Shown piece by piece: positions 1-9,122 of a stretch of 64,000 bases of DNA. Made by a program: the position numbers and the translations under genes. The number at the start of each line of letters is the position of its first letter. Position 1 is the first letter of the stretch. Source of the DNA: Achromobacter sp. Bel (lineage in GTDB: Bacteria; Pseudomonadota; Gammaproteobacteria; Burkholderiales; Burkholderiaceae_B); contig NZ_JABBJN010000003.1 of NCBI RefSeq assembly GCF_012928505.1, positions 62,001-126,000 on the forward strand, given 5' to 3'. The notes below the pieces were generated by a model. It was not told the origin of the DNA. It saw only the letters and a list, made by a program, of their open reading frames with translations, and ran no database searches.

Positions 1-75
1 AACGGTGGCCGCAGGCGCGGATTCTGCGCTTTCGGGTGACATGCACCCCAAGGCCCCATCCAGACAACGGTTTCT

Positions 76-918
76 ATGTCACTAGGCATTGTATTTCACA
101 CAGCGGCTGCCTTGGCGTACGCAGTGCTAGGGGGGTCACTTTGGATCCGACTGGCCGGCGCCGGGGAAGTGGAAAAGACGGGCAAAATCGCCCGTCTGTG
201 CCTGCTGGGGGCCCTGGTTCTCCATGGAATCGGCTTGCAACAGGCCATGTTGGGCGCCCAGCATCTGTTCATTGGGTGGGCACTCGCCCTGTCAGCGGCC
301 ATCTGGCTGGGCATGGTGGTGTTCTGGCTGGAAAGCCTGCTGGTACGCATCGACGGCCTGCAATTGCTGCTTTTGCCCGCCGCCGCCATCGCCAGCGCCC
401 TGGCGGCCTTGTTCCCGCAGGGGCAATTCGTGCCCCACGCCGACGATGCCTGGCTGCGCGTCCACCTGCTGATCGCCCTGGCCGCCTACGGCCTGATCAC
501 CATCGCCGCTCTGCACGCCATGATGATGGCCCTGCTGGACCGCCACCTGCACCGCCCGCTGGACGCGCCCACCGAACGCAGCATCATCGGCCGCGTGCTG
601 GACTCCCAGCCGCCGCTGCTAGTGCAAGAGCAATTGCTGTTCCGTATCATCTGGATCGGTTTCATCGTGCTGACCCTGGCCGTGGGCTCGGGGTCGGTCG
701 CGTCCATGAAACTGACCGGCAAGATCCTGCCGTTCGACCACAAGACCGTCTTCACCCTGTTGTCCTGGCTGACGTTCGGCGTGCTGCTGGTTGGCCGCCA
801 CGTCTGGGGCTGGCGCGGGCGTGTGGCCCTGCGCTGGACGCTGACGGGTTTTGGTTTCCTGATCCTGGCGTATACCGGCAGCCGTTTCGTGCTGGAAATG
901 ATTTTGCATCGAGGCTGA
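76..918 (+). CDS. CcsA/YpjD-like inner-membrane cytochrome c assembly family protein
   Basis: The 280-residue product is almost entirely hydrophobic, with about eight predicted membrane helices and short charged loops, which fits the cytochrome c assembly (CcsA/HemX/YpjD) family. Proteins of this family handle haem or help cytochrome c maturation in the inner membrane; the YpjD branch is poorly characterised and often lies near ffh. The next gene starts one base after the stop, so the two are probably co-transcribed. No WWD-type haem loop stands out, so a direct haem-delivery role is not shown. The start is the ATG at 76; no strong Shine-Dalgarno sequence is visible. Confidence 0.8.
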   Translation: MSLGIVFHTAAALAYAVLGGSLWIRLAGAGEVEKTGKIARLCLLGALVLHGIGLQQAMLGAQHLFIGWALALSAAIWLGMVVFWLESLLVRIDGLQLLLLPAAAIASALAALFPQGQFVPHADDAWLRVHLLIALAAYGLITIAALHAMMMALLDRHLHRPLDAPTERSIIGRVLDSQPPLLVQEQLLFRIIWIGFIVLTLAVGSGSVASMKLTGKILPFDHKTVFTLLSWLTFGVLLVGRHVWGWRGRVALRWTLTGFGFLILAYTGSRFVLEMILHRG

Positions 919-919
919 C

Positions 920-1171
920 GTGGGCAAGTTGCTGTTTTGGGTGGTTCTGATCATCGCGGTGCTGTTTGTCGCCCGTATCGCCGCGCGCATGGCCGCGGCC
1001 AGGCAGGCGGGCGCGCAAACGAGCGCCCGCCGCAGCCAGCCTGCGCCGGCCGCGCCGGAGTCCATGGTGCGTTGCGCGCACTGCGGCATTCACCTGCCGC
1101 GCTCCGAAGCCGTGCTGCAGAACGGCCTGACGTGGTGCAGCGCCGAACACGCAGCCTTAGGCAAAAAGTAA
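920..1171 (+). CDS. PP0621-family small membrane-anchored zinc-ribbon protein
   Basis: This 83-residue protein has an N-terminal hydrophobic helix (about residues 3-18), a basic Ala/Pro linker and a C-terminal motif with CAHC followed by a single Cys in TWCS, a likely metal-binding knuckle. This layout matches the uncharacterised PP0621 family, known from Pseudomonas and Burkholderiales next to ypjD-like genes. It starts with GTG immediately behind the stop of the CcsA-like gene, pointing to translational coupling. Function unknown. Confidence 0.75.
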   Translation: MGKLLFWVVLIIAVLFVARIAARMAAARQAGAQTSARRSQPAPAAPESMVRCAHCGIHLPRSEAVLQNGLTWCSAEHAALGKK

Positions 1172-1235
1172 GCCCCCACTCCGGATTTGGGAGGCGGCGG
1201 CGACCACGGCATAATGCCTGTTGGATTCACCACGC

Positions 1236-1826
1236 ATGTTCTCTCCCATGGCTCTGCTTCTGGATCGACATGGCTGGCTGGCGCCGGCCCCGGGTGTCAC
1301 CCTCCTGCCTTCGCCCAACCGCGACGCGCGTCCCGCTGGCGCGCAGGTATCGCTTTTGGTGCTGCACAACATCAGCTTGCCACCCGGCCGGTTCGGCGGC
1401 CCCGAGGTGGCAGGGCTGTTCCTGAACACGCTGGACTATTCTTCGCACCCCTGGCTGGAACGCCTGCGCGGCTTGCGCGTGTCGGCCCATTTCTTCATTC
1501 GCCGCGACGGGCGCATCATCCAGTTCGTGTCCACCGATCAGCGCGCCTGGCACGCCGGGGTGTCACGCTTTGGCGGGCGCGAACGCTGCAACGACTTCTC
1601 CATCGGCATTGAACTGGAAGGTACCGACACGCTGCCCTACGCCGACGAACAATACCTGGCGCTGCGCAGGCTGGCGCCGGTGCTGCGCACGCGCTACCCC
1701 CTGGCCGCGGCCTGGGGCCACGAACACATTGCCCCGGGGCGCAAGACCGACCCCGGACCCGCTTTCAACTGGACGCGCTTTTCGCGCGACAGCGGCTTTG
1801 CGCGGCGGCAATTGCCGCCCGCCTGA
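1236..1826 (+). CDS. ampD: 1,6-anhydro-N-acetylmuramyl-L-alanine amidase AmpD
   Basis: AmpD is a cytoplasmic zinc amidase that removes the peptide from anhydro-muropeptides during cell-wall recycling. Where an AmpC beta-lactamase exists it keeps that enzyme repressed. The protein has the amidase_2 signature: VLHNISLPPG with the first zinc His, the catalytic Glu in SIGIELEG, and GHEHIAPGRKTDPG carrying the second zinc His, the catalytic Lys and the zinc Asp. Length (about 196 residues) is normal. Starts are possible at TTG 1221, ATG 1236 or ATG 1251. The last aligns best with the E. coli N-terminus; 1236 is chosen here without a clear ribosome site for any. Confidence 0.9.
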   Translation: MFSPMALLLDRHGWLAPAPGVTLLPSPNRDARPAGAQVSLLVLHNISLPPGRFGGPEVAGLFLNTLDYSSHPWLERLRGLRVSAHFFIRRDGRIIQFVSTDQRAWHAGVSRFGGRERCNDFSIGIELEGTDTLPYADEQYLALRRLAPVLRTRYPLAAAWGHEHIAPGRKTDPGPAFNWTRFSRDSGFARRQLPPA

Positions 1827-1847
1827 CACACAACTCAAGGACTGGAT

Positions 1848-2468
1848 ATGTTGAAGATCTGGGGACGCCTGACTTCCGTCAACGTGCAGAAAGTGATGCT
1901 GGCCGTGCGCGAGCTGGCGCTGCCGCACACCTTTATCCAGGCCGGCGGGCCGTTCGGCGTCGTGGACACGCCCGAATTCGCCAAACTGAATCCCAACCGC
2001 ACCGTGCCGGTCATCGATGACGGCGGCTTCGTGCTGTGGGAATCCAACGCCATCGTCCGCTACCTGGCCGCGCGCTACGGCGTGGGCACGCTATGGCCCG
2101 AAGACGCGTGCATGCGCGCGGACGCCGACCGCTGGATGGATTGGCAGACGACGGAATGGCAGGGCGCGATGGTCCCGGCTTTCCTGGGCCTGATCCGCAC
2201 GCCGGAAGACAAGCGCGATCACGCCGCGATCGACAACTCGGTCAAACGGTCCAACGCCCGCGCGCTGATCCTGGATCAAGCCCTGCAGGGCCGTGAATTC
2301 ATCGCCGGCCGCCACCTGACCATCGGCGACATCGCGCTGGTCGGTTCGGCGCACCGCTGGCTGGCCCTGCCGATCCAACGGCCGGACACGCCGGCGCTGT
2401 CCGCCTGGTACCGCCGCGTCATGATGCGCCCCGCTCCGCAAGGCGTGCTGACGCTGCCCCTGGAATAA
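1848..2468 (+). CDS. Glutathione S-transferase family protein
   Basis: A 206-residue soluble GST. Residues 1-80 form the thioredoxin-like domain, with the SVNVQK start of helix 1, the cis-Pro in NRTVPVIDD and the glutathione-binding WESNAIVRYL motif. The rest is an all-helical C-terminal domain with the conserved IGDIALVGSAHRW segment. The exact substrate cannot be told. It follows ampD by 21 bases but is not functionally linked. The ATG at 1848 has an AAGGA ribosome site a few bases upstream. Confidence 0.85.
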   Translation: MLKIWGRLTSVNVQKVMLAVRELALPHTFIQAGGPFGVVDTPEFAKLNPNRTVPVIDDGGFVLWESNAIVRYLAARYGVGTLWPEDACMRADADRWMDWQTTEWQGAMVPAFLGLIRTPEDKRDHAAIDNSVKRSNARALILDQALQGREFIAGRHLTIGDIALVGSAHRWLALPIQRPDTPALSAWYRRVMMRPAPQGVLTLPLE

Positions 2469-2473
2469 CCGCC

Positions 2474-3433
2474 CTATTCAACCCAAGGCGTCTTCGCCCA
2501 GATCTGCCGCAGGCGCGCGTCGTCGCCCTTCAGCCGCGCTTGCCACTGCGGCCCGTCCACGTAGTCCATCTCGGTGAATTGCTGCTTCATCTGAGCTTGG
2601 AAATCCGGGTTGGCGGCGACCTTGCCCAGCGCGCGGCGCAACTTGTCGGAGACCTCGGGCGGCAAGCCCTTCGGCGCGACGATGCCGCGCTCAGACGCGA
2701 ACACCAGATCCACGCCCAACTCCTTGAACGTCGGCACATCGGGGGCCAACGGCGACCGCTTGTCGCTGGCCTGCGCCAAAACGCGCATGTTCTTGCCGTG
2801 ATACGGCATGACCTCGCCCAGGTTCAACCCGCCAATGACGGTGTGCCCGCCCAGCACGGAACTGCGCAGCGGCCCGGCGCCGTTATAGGGCACGTGGTTC
2901 AGACGGGTGCCCGTCAGCGACTGGAACAGCACCAGCGCCAGATGATCGTCGGTGCCGACCCCGGTGGATCCGTAGCTGATCGAACCCGGCTTTTCGCGGG
3001 CGACGGCGATCAGCGACTCCAAGGTTTGATAGGGGCTATTGTTGGCGACGCTGAACGCGCTGGGGTCGCGCACCAGATTGGCCAGATACGTGAAATCATC
3101 GGTGGCGAAGCCCGCCTTGCGTTCGATGGGCAGGGACACCAGCCCCGGCATGTTCGTCATGGCCAGCGTGTAGCCGTCGGGCTTGGCGCGCGCCACATAG
3201 GACAAGGCGATGGCGCTGGACGCGCCCGGCTTGTTCTGCACCACCACCGTCGCGCCCAGTTCCTTCTCCAGGAACACCGCCAGCGAACGGGCCGTAAGAT
3301 CCGTACCGCCGCCCGGCGCGAACCCGACGATCAGCTCGATGGGATGATCGGGCCAGGCCCACGCCGGCAATGCGGCGCACAGGCCGGTCACGGTCAGCGC
3401 GGCGCAAACGGCCGCCTTGCGTATCAAGAACAT
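2474..3433 (-). CDS. Bug-family tripartite tricarboxylate transporter substrate-binding receptor
   Basis: A 319-residue periplasmic binding protein with a cleavable signal peptide (to about residue 26). It has the Bug hallmarks: IELIVGFAPGGGTDLTAR, a VVVQNKPGASSAIA loop and a YGSTGVGTDDHLA segment. Bug receptors bind carboxylates or amides and deliver them to TctAB-type carriers. No TctA/TctB genes lie nearby, the usual situation for most Bug genes in Alcaligenaceae. It is downstream of the epimerase and aldehyde dehydrogenase in the same orientation, so the ligand may be the substrate of that pathway. Confidence 0.88.
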   Translation of the reverse strand: MFLIRKAAVCAALTVTGLCAALPAWAWPDHPIELIVGFAPGGGTDLTARSLAVFLEKELGATVVVQNKPGASSAIALSYVARAKPDGYTLAMTNMPGLVSLPIERKAGFATDDFTYLANLVRDPSAFSVANNSPYQTLESLIAVAREKPGSISYGSTGVGTDDHLALVLFQSLTGTRLNHVPYNGAGPLRSSVLGGHTVIGGLNLGEVMPYHGKNMRVLAQASDKRSPLAPDVPTFKELGVDLVFASERGIVAPKGLPPEVSDKLRRALGKVAANPDFQAQMKQQFTEMDYVDGPQWQARLKGDDARLRQIWAKTPWVE

Positions 3434-3474
3434 GGTTGTCTCCTCGTTATTTGTTTTTCAAGTGCCGCGGCGGC

Positions 3475-4497
3475 TCAAGCGGACGCCTGCGCCTCGCGCC
3501 AGGCCAGCAGGCGGGCCACGCCCTCCACCATGCCCACCTTGGGTTCCCAGCCGATGTGCTGTCCGGCCAGGTCATGCGGAATGTGGAACGCGCCCCCGGA
3601 GGTCAGGCGCACGGTGCCCGGCGGGTCCGGCTTGATCTCGGGTTGCAGGTCGCTCTTGCAATAGTCCAGCACCAGCCGCACCAGTTCGCCGGTGGTGATG
3701 GGCGCGGGGCCCGACACGTTCACCGCCACGTCCGTAGCCGCGCTCTGGAACGCGGCCACATTGGCCCGCGCCACGTCCGACACATGCACGAAATGCTTGG
3801 TGTCCGTGCCGTCTCCGGGCAGCACGGGCCGTTCGCCTTTGCGCACGCGGTCATAGGTTTCCATGATGTACAGGGAGTTGGCCGCGCGATAGTGCTGGCG
3901 TTCGCCGTACACCGTGGAATACCGCAGCACCACGTAGTCCAATCCCGCCTTCTGGTAATACTGCCGGCACAGCTGTTCGCCCATGATCTTGGACGCGCCG
4001 TACAGGATGGCGGCCGGCGGCGCGCCCACCGAATGGAAGGGGCCGCTTTCTACCAGCGCGCCCGCGATGCCGGTGCCGTAGCCGTAGACCGCGTTGGACG
4101 ACGCGAAAACGATCTTCTTCACCTTGTTCGCGCGGCAGGCTTCCAGCATGTTCTGCGCGCCGCGGATATTCACGTCGACCGCCTGCCACGGGGTCTGGGA
4201 AAAGCCCAGCGTCATGTAGGCCGCCAGATGCAGCACGCCGTCCACGCCTTCGGTCGCCGCCAGCAGGTCCGGCAGGCGCATCAGGTCCCCGCGCACGACT
4301 TTCACGCGCGGATTATCTTGCAAATGGGCGATGGCCTCGGGCGTGCCGAATGCGAAGTTGTCCAGCAGGATCACTTCGCGCACGCCGGCGGCGAGCAGCG
4401 CATCGGCGGTGTGCGAACCCACCAGGCTGGCCGCGCCGGCGATCAGGATGCGGGATTCGTTCAGCGGCAGGGCCGCGCTTTTCTTGTCGGTCGTCAT
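3475..4497 (-). CDS. NAD-dependent epimerase/dehydratase (extended SDR)
   Basis: The 340-residue protein begins at the ATG at 4497, where the Rossmann fold starts. It has the glycine-rich NAD motif near residues 20-26 (GAASLVG), the conserved HLAAYMT, and the SDR catalytic YGASK with the upstream SSNAVYG Ser. That is the extended SDR / sugar-nucleotide epimerase layout. The stop of the aldehyde dehydrogenase gene is five bases before the start, so the two form an operon. A role in oxidising or isomerising a sugar-like or vanillin-like substrate is possible but not shown. Confidence 0.85.
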   Translation of the reverse strand: MTTDKKSAALPLNESRILIAGAASLVGSHTADALLAAGVREVILLDNFAFGTPEAIAHLQDNPRVKVVRGDLMRLPDLLAATEGVDGVLHLAAYMTLGFSQTPWQAVDVNIRGAQNMLEACRANKVKKIVFASSNAVYGYGTGIAGALVESGPFHSVGAPPAAILYGASKIMGEQLCRQYYQKAGLDYVVLRYSTVYGERQHYRAANSLYIMETYDRVRKGERPVLPGDGTDTKHFVHVSDVARANVAAFQSAATDVAVNVSGPAPITTGELVRLVLDYCKSDLQPEIKPDPPGTVRLTSGGAFHIPHDLAGQHIGWEPKVGMVEGVARLLAWREAQASA

Positions 4498-4502
4498 GTG
4501 GT

Positions 4503-5978
4503 TCACAGTCCCATGGGTTTGTCGTGCATGCCCCAGTACAGGCTCTTGACCTGGCTGTAGAGGCGCAGGCCGTGCAGGCCCTTTTCGCGGCCGATGCCGC
4601 TGGCCTTGAAGCCGCCGAACGGCGTTGCGATATGCGATTGCTTGTAGGTGTTGATCCAGACGGAGCCGGCCTCGATCTCGCGCGCCACGCGCCAGGCGCG
4701 GGTGTAGTCGCCCGTCCACATGCCGGCGGCCAGGCCGAAGGGCGTGTCGTTGGCCTGGCCGATCACGTCTTCTTCGTCATCGAAGGGCAGCGCCACCAGC
4801 ACCGGTCCGAAGATCTCTTCCTGGCAAACGCGCGCCTGGTTGCCCAGGCCGTCGATCACCGTGGGCAGGTAGAACCAGCCATTGGCCAATTCCGGCTGCG
4901 CCGGCGCCGCGCCGCCGACCAGCACATGGCCGCCTTCGGCGCGGCCGATGTCCACATAGCCCGCGACCTTGTCGCGATGCGCCCGGGACACCAGCGGCCC
5001 CATCTGGGTGGCCGGGTCGTCGGGCAGGCCGACGCGCACTTGCGCCGTGCGCGCCACCAGCGTTTCCATGAAGCGCTTGTAGATGGATTTCTGCACGAAC
5101 AAGCGGGACCCGGCGACGCAGCTCTGCCCGGCCGACCCGAAGATCCCCGAAATCACGCCGGCCACGGCGCGGTCCAGGTCCGCGTCGTCGAACACGATGT
5201 GCGGTGATTTGCCGCCCAACTCCAAGCCCACCGGGATCAGGCGCTGGCCGGCGATGCCGCCGATGGCGCGCCCGGTTTCCGTTCCGCCGGTGAAAGACAC
5301 CATACGCACGCCGGGGTGCTTGACCAGCGCCGCGCCCACGTCTTCGCCATGGCCCGGCAACACGGTCAACAGGCCATCGGGCAGGCCGGCCTCCGTGCAG
5401 ATGCGCGCCAGTTCCAACGCCAACTGGGGCGTTTCTTCAGACGGCTTGATCAATACCGCGTTGCCCGCGGCCAAGGCCGGCGCGGCCTTCTGGGCCTCGT
5501 TCATGATGGGCGAATTCCACGGCGTGATCGCCGCGACCACGCCGAACGGCTCCGCCAGCGCCATCGAAAAGTACTCGCCGCGCGGCGAGGTCATTTCGTT
5601 CTGCCAGGTCTCGCACACGGCGGCGTAATAGCGGAAGTGCCCCGCGGCACTATCCACCATGTTCAGGCATTCTTTCCAGGGCTTGCCGCTGTCTTGCATC
5701 TGCAGCCGCGCCAGCGGTTCGCGCTCGGCCGACAGCCGGCGCCCGATCTCGTACAAGGTGGCCGCGCGCTGGTCCGGACGCAGCTTGCGCCACGGCTGGC
5801 GCAAGAAGGCGTCCTCGGCGATGGCAACGGCCGTATCCACGTCTTGCGGCAGGGCGCGCGTGACGATGCCGGCAATGCTGCCGTCGGCCGGGTTGATGGA
5901 GGTGATGACGGCGTCGCCGTCTTGGCTGCGGCGCCAGTTGGCGCCCAGTCGGAATGGCTTATGGCTAGATGCGTCCAT
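4503..5978 (-). CDS. NAD(P)-dependent aldehyde dehydrogenase
   Basis: Classical ALDH-superfamily enzyme of about 491 residues that oxidises an aldehyde to its acid. Visible motifs are ITPWNSPIMN (cofactor and anion hole), LELGGKSPHIVF with the general-base Glu, GQSCVAGSRLF with the catalytic Cys (about residue 287), and EEIFGPVL. The ATG at 5978 is preferred because a GAGAG ribosome site precedes it; an in-frame ATG at 6005 lacks one. It is the first gene of a minus-strand operon with the epimerase and Bug receptor, divergent from the LysR gene that probably controls it. Confidence 0.9.
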   Translation of the reverse strand: MDASSHKPFRLGANWRRSQDGDAVITSINPADGSIAGIVTRALPQDVDTAVAIAEDAFLRQPWRKLRPDQRAATLYEIGRRLSAEREPLARLQMQDSGKPWKECLNMVDSAAGHFRYYAAVCETWQNEMTSPRGEYFSMALAEPFGVVAAITPWNSPIMNEAQKAAPALAAGNAVLIKPSEETPQLALELARICTEAGLPDGLLTVLPGHGEDVGAALVKHPGVRMVSFTGGTETGRAIGGIAGQRLIPVGLELGGKSPHIVFDDADLDRAVAGVISGIFGSAGQSCVAGSRLFVQKSIYKRFMETLVARTAQVRVGLPDDPATQMGPLVSRAHRDKVAGYVDIGRAEGGHVLVGGAAPAQPELANGWFYLPTVIDGLGNQARVCQEEIFGPVLVALPFDDEEDVIGQANDTPFGLAAGMWTGDYTRAWRVAREIEAGSVWINTYKQSHIATPFGGFKASGIGREKGLHGLRLYSQVKSLYWGMHDKPMGL

Positions 5979-6073
5979 GGCGTCTCTCGAATCCGGGAGG
6001 TTCATCGGTAGACGCCATCATGGTCTGGACAATTCTTAGACACAAATCGATATTTCTGCCCTATTCTTTGCCT

Positions 6074-7024
6074 ATGGCTATGAATATCAAATACCGACCG
6101 CTCAAGGCCTTCCTGCTGGCGGTGGACAGCGGCTCGTTCACGCATGCCGCCAATCAGCTGGGCGTGACGCAACCGTCTTTCACCGCGTTGATCCAGGACC
6201 TGGAGGACGTGCTGGGCCTGCGCCTGTTTGAGCGCACCACGCGCAGCATCAGCCTGACCTCTGCCGGACAGGATTTCCATTCCCGCGTGCAGCGCCCCAT
6301 CGCCGACCTGGAAGAGGCGTACCGCGGCCTGGCCGACCTGGCCGCCATGCGCCGGGGCAACGTCGCGCTGGGCGCCTTGCCGTCGACCGCGCTGACGCTG
6401 CTGCCCGCCGCCGTAGGGGCGTTGCGCAAGGCGCATCCGGCCTTGAAGGTACGCGTAGTGGAAGCGCACAACGACGAGCTGGTGGCCTTGCTGCGCACCA
6501 ACCAGATCGAATTCGCGGTAGGCGCCTTGGCCGAACCGGCGCCCGACCTGACCTTCACGCCGCTGACCGAAGATTGTTTTTGCGCGATCTACCCCGCAGG
6601 CCATCCGCTGGGCAAGCAGCGGCGCACGCTGCATTGGCGCGACGTGCTGCGCTATGACTTGATCCTGCTGTCGCAGGGGTCCAATGCGCGCCAGCAATTC
6701 GACCGCGCGGTGCGGGACGAAGTCGGCGCACCGGCCACGGCGCTGCGCTACGACGTCACGAACATGGGCACAGCCGCGGGCATGGTGCGCCAGGGGCTGG
6801 GCGTCAGCGTGTTGCCTCGGCTGGCCCTGCCCGAACTGAACCTGACGGGCCTGCGCTGCACCCCGCTGGGCGACGCCTCGGCACGCCGGCACATCGGCCT
6901 GCTGCATCGGCGTGACCGTTCGCTGTCGCCCGCCGCGCAGGCGCTGGTGGCGCAACTTGAGACGGTCATTGCCGGCATCGCGCCGCAACTGCTGCCGTTG
7001 CCGCCGCTGCCCCCGGCCCGCTAG
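6074..7024 (+). CDS. LysR-family transcriptional regulator
   Basis: A 316-residue LTTR. The winged HTH spans residues 3-60 (PLKAFLLAVDSGSFTHAA and the recognition helix around QPSFTALI), followed by a linker helix and a periplasmic-binding-like effector domain from about residue 90. The start at 6074 is set by the conserved N-terminus and leaves about 95 bp to the divergent aldehyde dehydrogenase, the usual LTTR promoter arrangement. It probably activates that operon in response to a pathway metabolite. An alternative in-frame ATG lies at 6080. Confidence 0.88.
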   Translation: MAMNIKYRPLKAFLLAVDSGSFTHAANQLGVTQPSFTALIQDLEDVLGLRLFERTTRSISLTSAGQDFHSRVQRPIADLEEAYRGLADLAAMRRGNVALGALPSTALTLLPAAVGALRKAHPALKVRVVEAHNDELVALLRTNQIEFAVGALAEPAPDLTFTPLTEDCFCAIYPAGHPLGKQRRTLHWRDVLRYDLILLSQGSNARQQFDRAVRDEVGAPATALRYDVTNMGTAAGMVRQGLGVSVLPRLALPELNLTGLRCTPLGDASARRHIGLLHRRDRSLSPAAQALVAQLETVIAGIAPQLLPLPPLPPAR

Positions 7025-7030
7025 GCGGCG

Positions 7031-7852
7031 TCAGCCGCGGTCCACCTTCCAGCCCATCTCCGCGGAAATGCCCGCCGCTGCGCCCTGCACCACCGCGACC
7101 ATTTCACGCATGCGTTCCAGCGACATGTAGGGCACGGTGCTGGACACGCTGATCGCCGCCACGATGCCGCTGGACGCATCGCGCACCGGCGCGGCCACGC
7201 AGCGGATCGAGGGTTCGTTGTCTTCCAGATCGAACGCATAGCCCTGCGCCGCGTACTCGCGCATGCGGTCGCGAAACGCCTCCCACGTCTGCTGCCCGCC
7301 GGGCGCACGCGACGACACCGGCGCGCCGATGCGATGCAGCGCCTTCCATTGCGGCTCTTCGGTATCCAGCAGCAGCGCCTTGCCCACGCCCGTTGCAGCC
7401 AGCGGCATGCGATGGCCTACGCGCGAGCGCATCTCCAGCCCCTTCTTGCCGGGGATCTTTTCCAGGTACAGCACTTCGTCGTTGTCGCGCACCGCCAGGT
7501 GGATGGTGTCGCCCGTCAGTTCGGCCAGGCTATCCAGGTACGGCCGCGCCAGCGTCGCCATCGGAAACGCTTCGCGCGCCTGGAAGCCCAGTTCGATCAG
7601 CTTTGGCCCCAGCACATAGCCCACGCCAGGCAAGGCGCGCAGATAGCGCTCTTGCACCAGGCAACTGGCCAGCCGGTGCGTGGTGCTGCGCGCCACGCCG
7701 ATGCGGGCGCAGATCTCTTTCAAGTCGCGCGCGCCGTCGGCCACGGCCTGCACCACGGCCAGGCCGCGCATCAGGGTTTGCGTGCCCGCGGGCGCGGCGG
7801 CGTCGGGATCCAGCGAGGGGGAACGAGCGGAAGACTGAGTGGCGGAAGTCAT
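7031..7852 (-). CDS. IclR-family regulator, probable controller of the galactonate operon
   Basis: A 273-residue IclR protein. It has an N-terminal winged HTH (about residues 25-85, with DLKEICARIGVARSTTHRLAS) and a C-terminal GAF-like effector domain containing the GKALLL and VAAPVRDASSGIVAAISV segments. It is divergent from the galactonate genes across about 235 bp and is therefore their likely repressor. In E. coli the same operon is controlled by a GntR protein (DgoR), so only the position, not the family, suggests this role. The start at ATG 7852 places the protein just ahead of the low-complexity N-terminus. Confidence 0.85.
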   Translation of the reverse strand: MTSATQSSARSPSLDPDAAAPAGTQTLMRGLAVVQAVADGARDLKEICARIGVARSTTHRLASCLVQERYLRALPGVGYVLGPKLIELGFQAREAFPMATLARPYLDSLAELTGDTIHLAVRDNDEVLYLEKIPGKKGLEMRSRVGHRMPLAATGVGKALLLDTEEPQWKALHRIGAPVSSRAPGGQQTWEAFRDRMREYAAQGYAFDLEDNEPSIRCVAAPVRDASSGIVAAISVSSTVPYMSLERMREMVAVVQGAAAGISAEMGWKVDRG

Positions 7853-7899
7853 GAAGCGTGGGCAAAAGCAGCAAAAGCGGCGGAATCCGTTCAAACAAC

Positions 7900-7921
7900 A
7901 AATTCCCTGTATGTGGGATTT
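7900..7921. promoter_or_regulatory. Candidate IclR operator in the divergent promoter region
   Basis: An imperfect palindrome (AAATTCCC, six-base centre, GGGATTT) sits in the AT-rich stretch between the IclR and galactonate kinase genes. IclR-family proteins commonly bind such short inverted repeats. The arms are one base out of register, so this is a candidate only. The region 7853-8087 otherwise holds no gene. Confidence 0.35.
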
Positions 7922-8087
7922 AATTCTATATTTTGAGATTTTTCAAGCGCTGATCTAGAATTTTTTGCAATACGCGCCGCTCGCGTTGTTGCAGCGGGCG
8001 CGTCCGACAACAAGGTCCGCAACGCCCCGCTCCCCGCCCCCGCGCGGTCCGGCGGCCGGCGTTGGGGCCGGAGACGAGACAGATCAG

Positions 8088-9113
8088 ATGACTACCGGAT
8101 CGCCCGCCCGCGCGGCGCTTATCGCGCTGGACTGGGGCACCTCATCGTTGCGCGCCTACCGCCTGGATGCCAAGGGCCGCACGCTGGATACCCGCCATTT
8201 GCCCTGGGGCATCATGCGCCTGCCGCAGCCCTTGCAGGACGGCGCCGCCAGCACCGCACTGTCCGGCTTCGACCTGGCGTTCGAGCAAGCCTGCGGCGAT
8301 TGGCTGCGCGCTGAACCGACGCTGCCGGTCATCGCCTGCGGCATGGTCGGCAGCGCGCAAGGCTGGAAAGAAGCGGCTTATCTGGATGTGCCCGTCGACC
8401 TGGAGCGCATCGGCACGCTGCTGACGAAAGTCGAACGCGGCGACGCGACGCCGGTGCACATCGTGCCCGGCCTGATCCAGCGCCACGGCCTGCCCAACGT
8501 CATGCGCGGCGAAGAGACGCAGGTCTTCGGCGTGATGTTCGACCAAGCCCGTACTTCCGACCCGCACGCGGCCGACAGCGTCCTGATCGGCCTGCCCGGT
8601 ACGCACTCCAAATGGGTCAATGCCCGCCGTGGCCGCGTCACGCATTTCGACACCTTCATGACCGGCGAGGTCTACGCCGCGCTGCGTGGCCACACCATCC
8701 TGGGTCGCACCATGAGCGAAGCACCCGCCGCCGACATGGCCGCATTCGAGCGCGGCGTGAAAGTGGCTGGCGCCCCCGCAGGACGCGCCGGCGTGCTGTC
8801 CACCATCTTCAGCACCCGCGCCCTGGGCCTGACCGGCGAACTGCCATCCGCCTCGCAAGCCGACTACCTGTCCGGCCTGTTGATCGGCCATGAAGTCGCC
8901 GCCCTTGCCGAGATGCTGCGTCAACAAGGCGAGCCGCCCCGCATCGTGCTGTGCGGCGAACCCGCCCTGTGCCAGCGCTACATCCTGGCCATGCAGCACT
9001 ACGGCCTGGGCACGCCTGAACAAGCGCAGAACGCCACCGAGCGCGGCCTGTGGCATCTGGCCGTCTGCGCCGGGCTGGTCGCGGCAGAAACCCCTTCTTC
9101 GGCCTCCGTCTAG
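8088..9113 (+). CDS. dgoK: 2-dehydro-3-deoxygalactonokinase
   Basis: Phosphorylates 2-keto-3-deoxygalactonate with ATP, the second step of the De Ley-Doudoroff pathway, in the cytoplasm. The 341-residue protein has the DgoK-type N-terminus (ALDWGTSSLRAYRLD, the phosphate-1 loop of this kinase family), the conserved CGMVGSAQGW and the IGLPGTHSKWV loop. It is first in an operon ordered dgoK-dgoA-dgoD-transporter, as in E. coli dgoRKADT, which supports the assignment. The ATG at 8088 is used because homology starts there; the open frame extends upstream without homology. Confidence 0.92.
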   Translation: MTTGSPARAALIALDWGTSSLRAYRLDAKGRTLDTRHLPWGIMRLPQPLQDGAASTALSGFDLAFEQACGDWLRAEPTLPVIACGMVGSAQGWKEAAYLDVPVDLERIGTLLTKVERGDATPVHIVPGLIQRHGLPNVMRGEETQVFGVMFDQARTSDPHAADSVLIGLPGTHSKWVNARRGRVTHFDTFMTGEVYAALRGHTILGRTMSEAPAADMAAFERGVKVAGAPAGRAGVLSTIFSTRALGLTGELPSASQADYLSGLLIGHEVAALAEMLRQQGEPPRIVLCGEPALCQRYILAMQHYGLGTPEQAQNATERGLWHLAVCAGLVAAETPSSASV

Positions 9114-9122
9114 GAACCCAAC

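Noticed and set aside
3370-4560. 396-codon plus-strand open frame
   Set aside because: Antisense to the epimerase, which has full SDR motifs; composition is that of a shadow frame.
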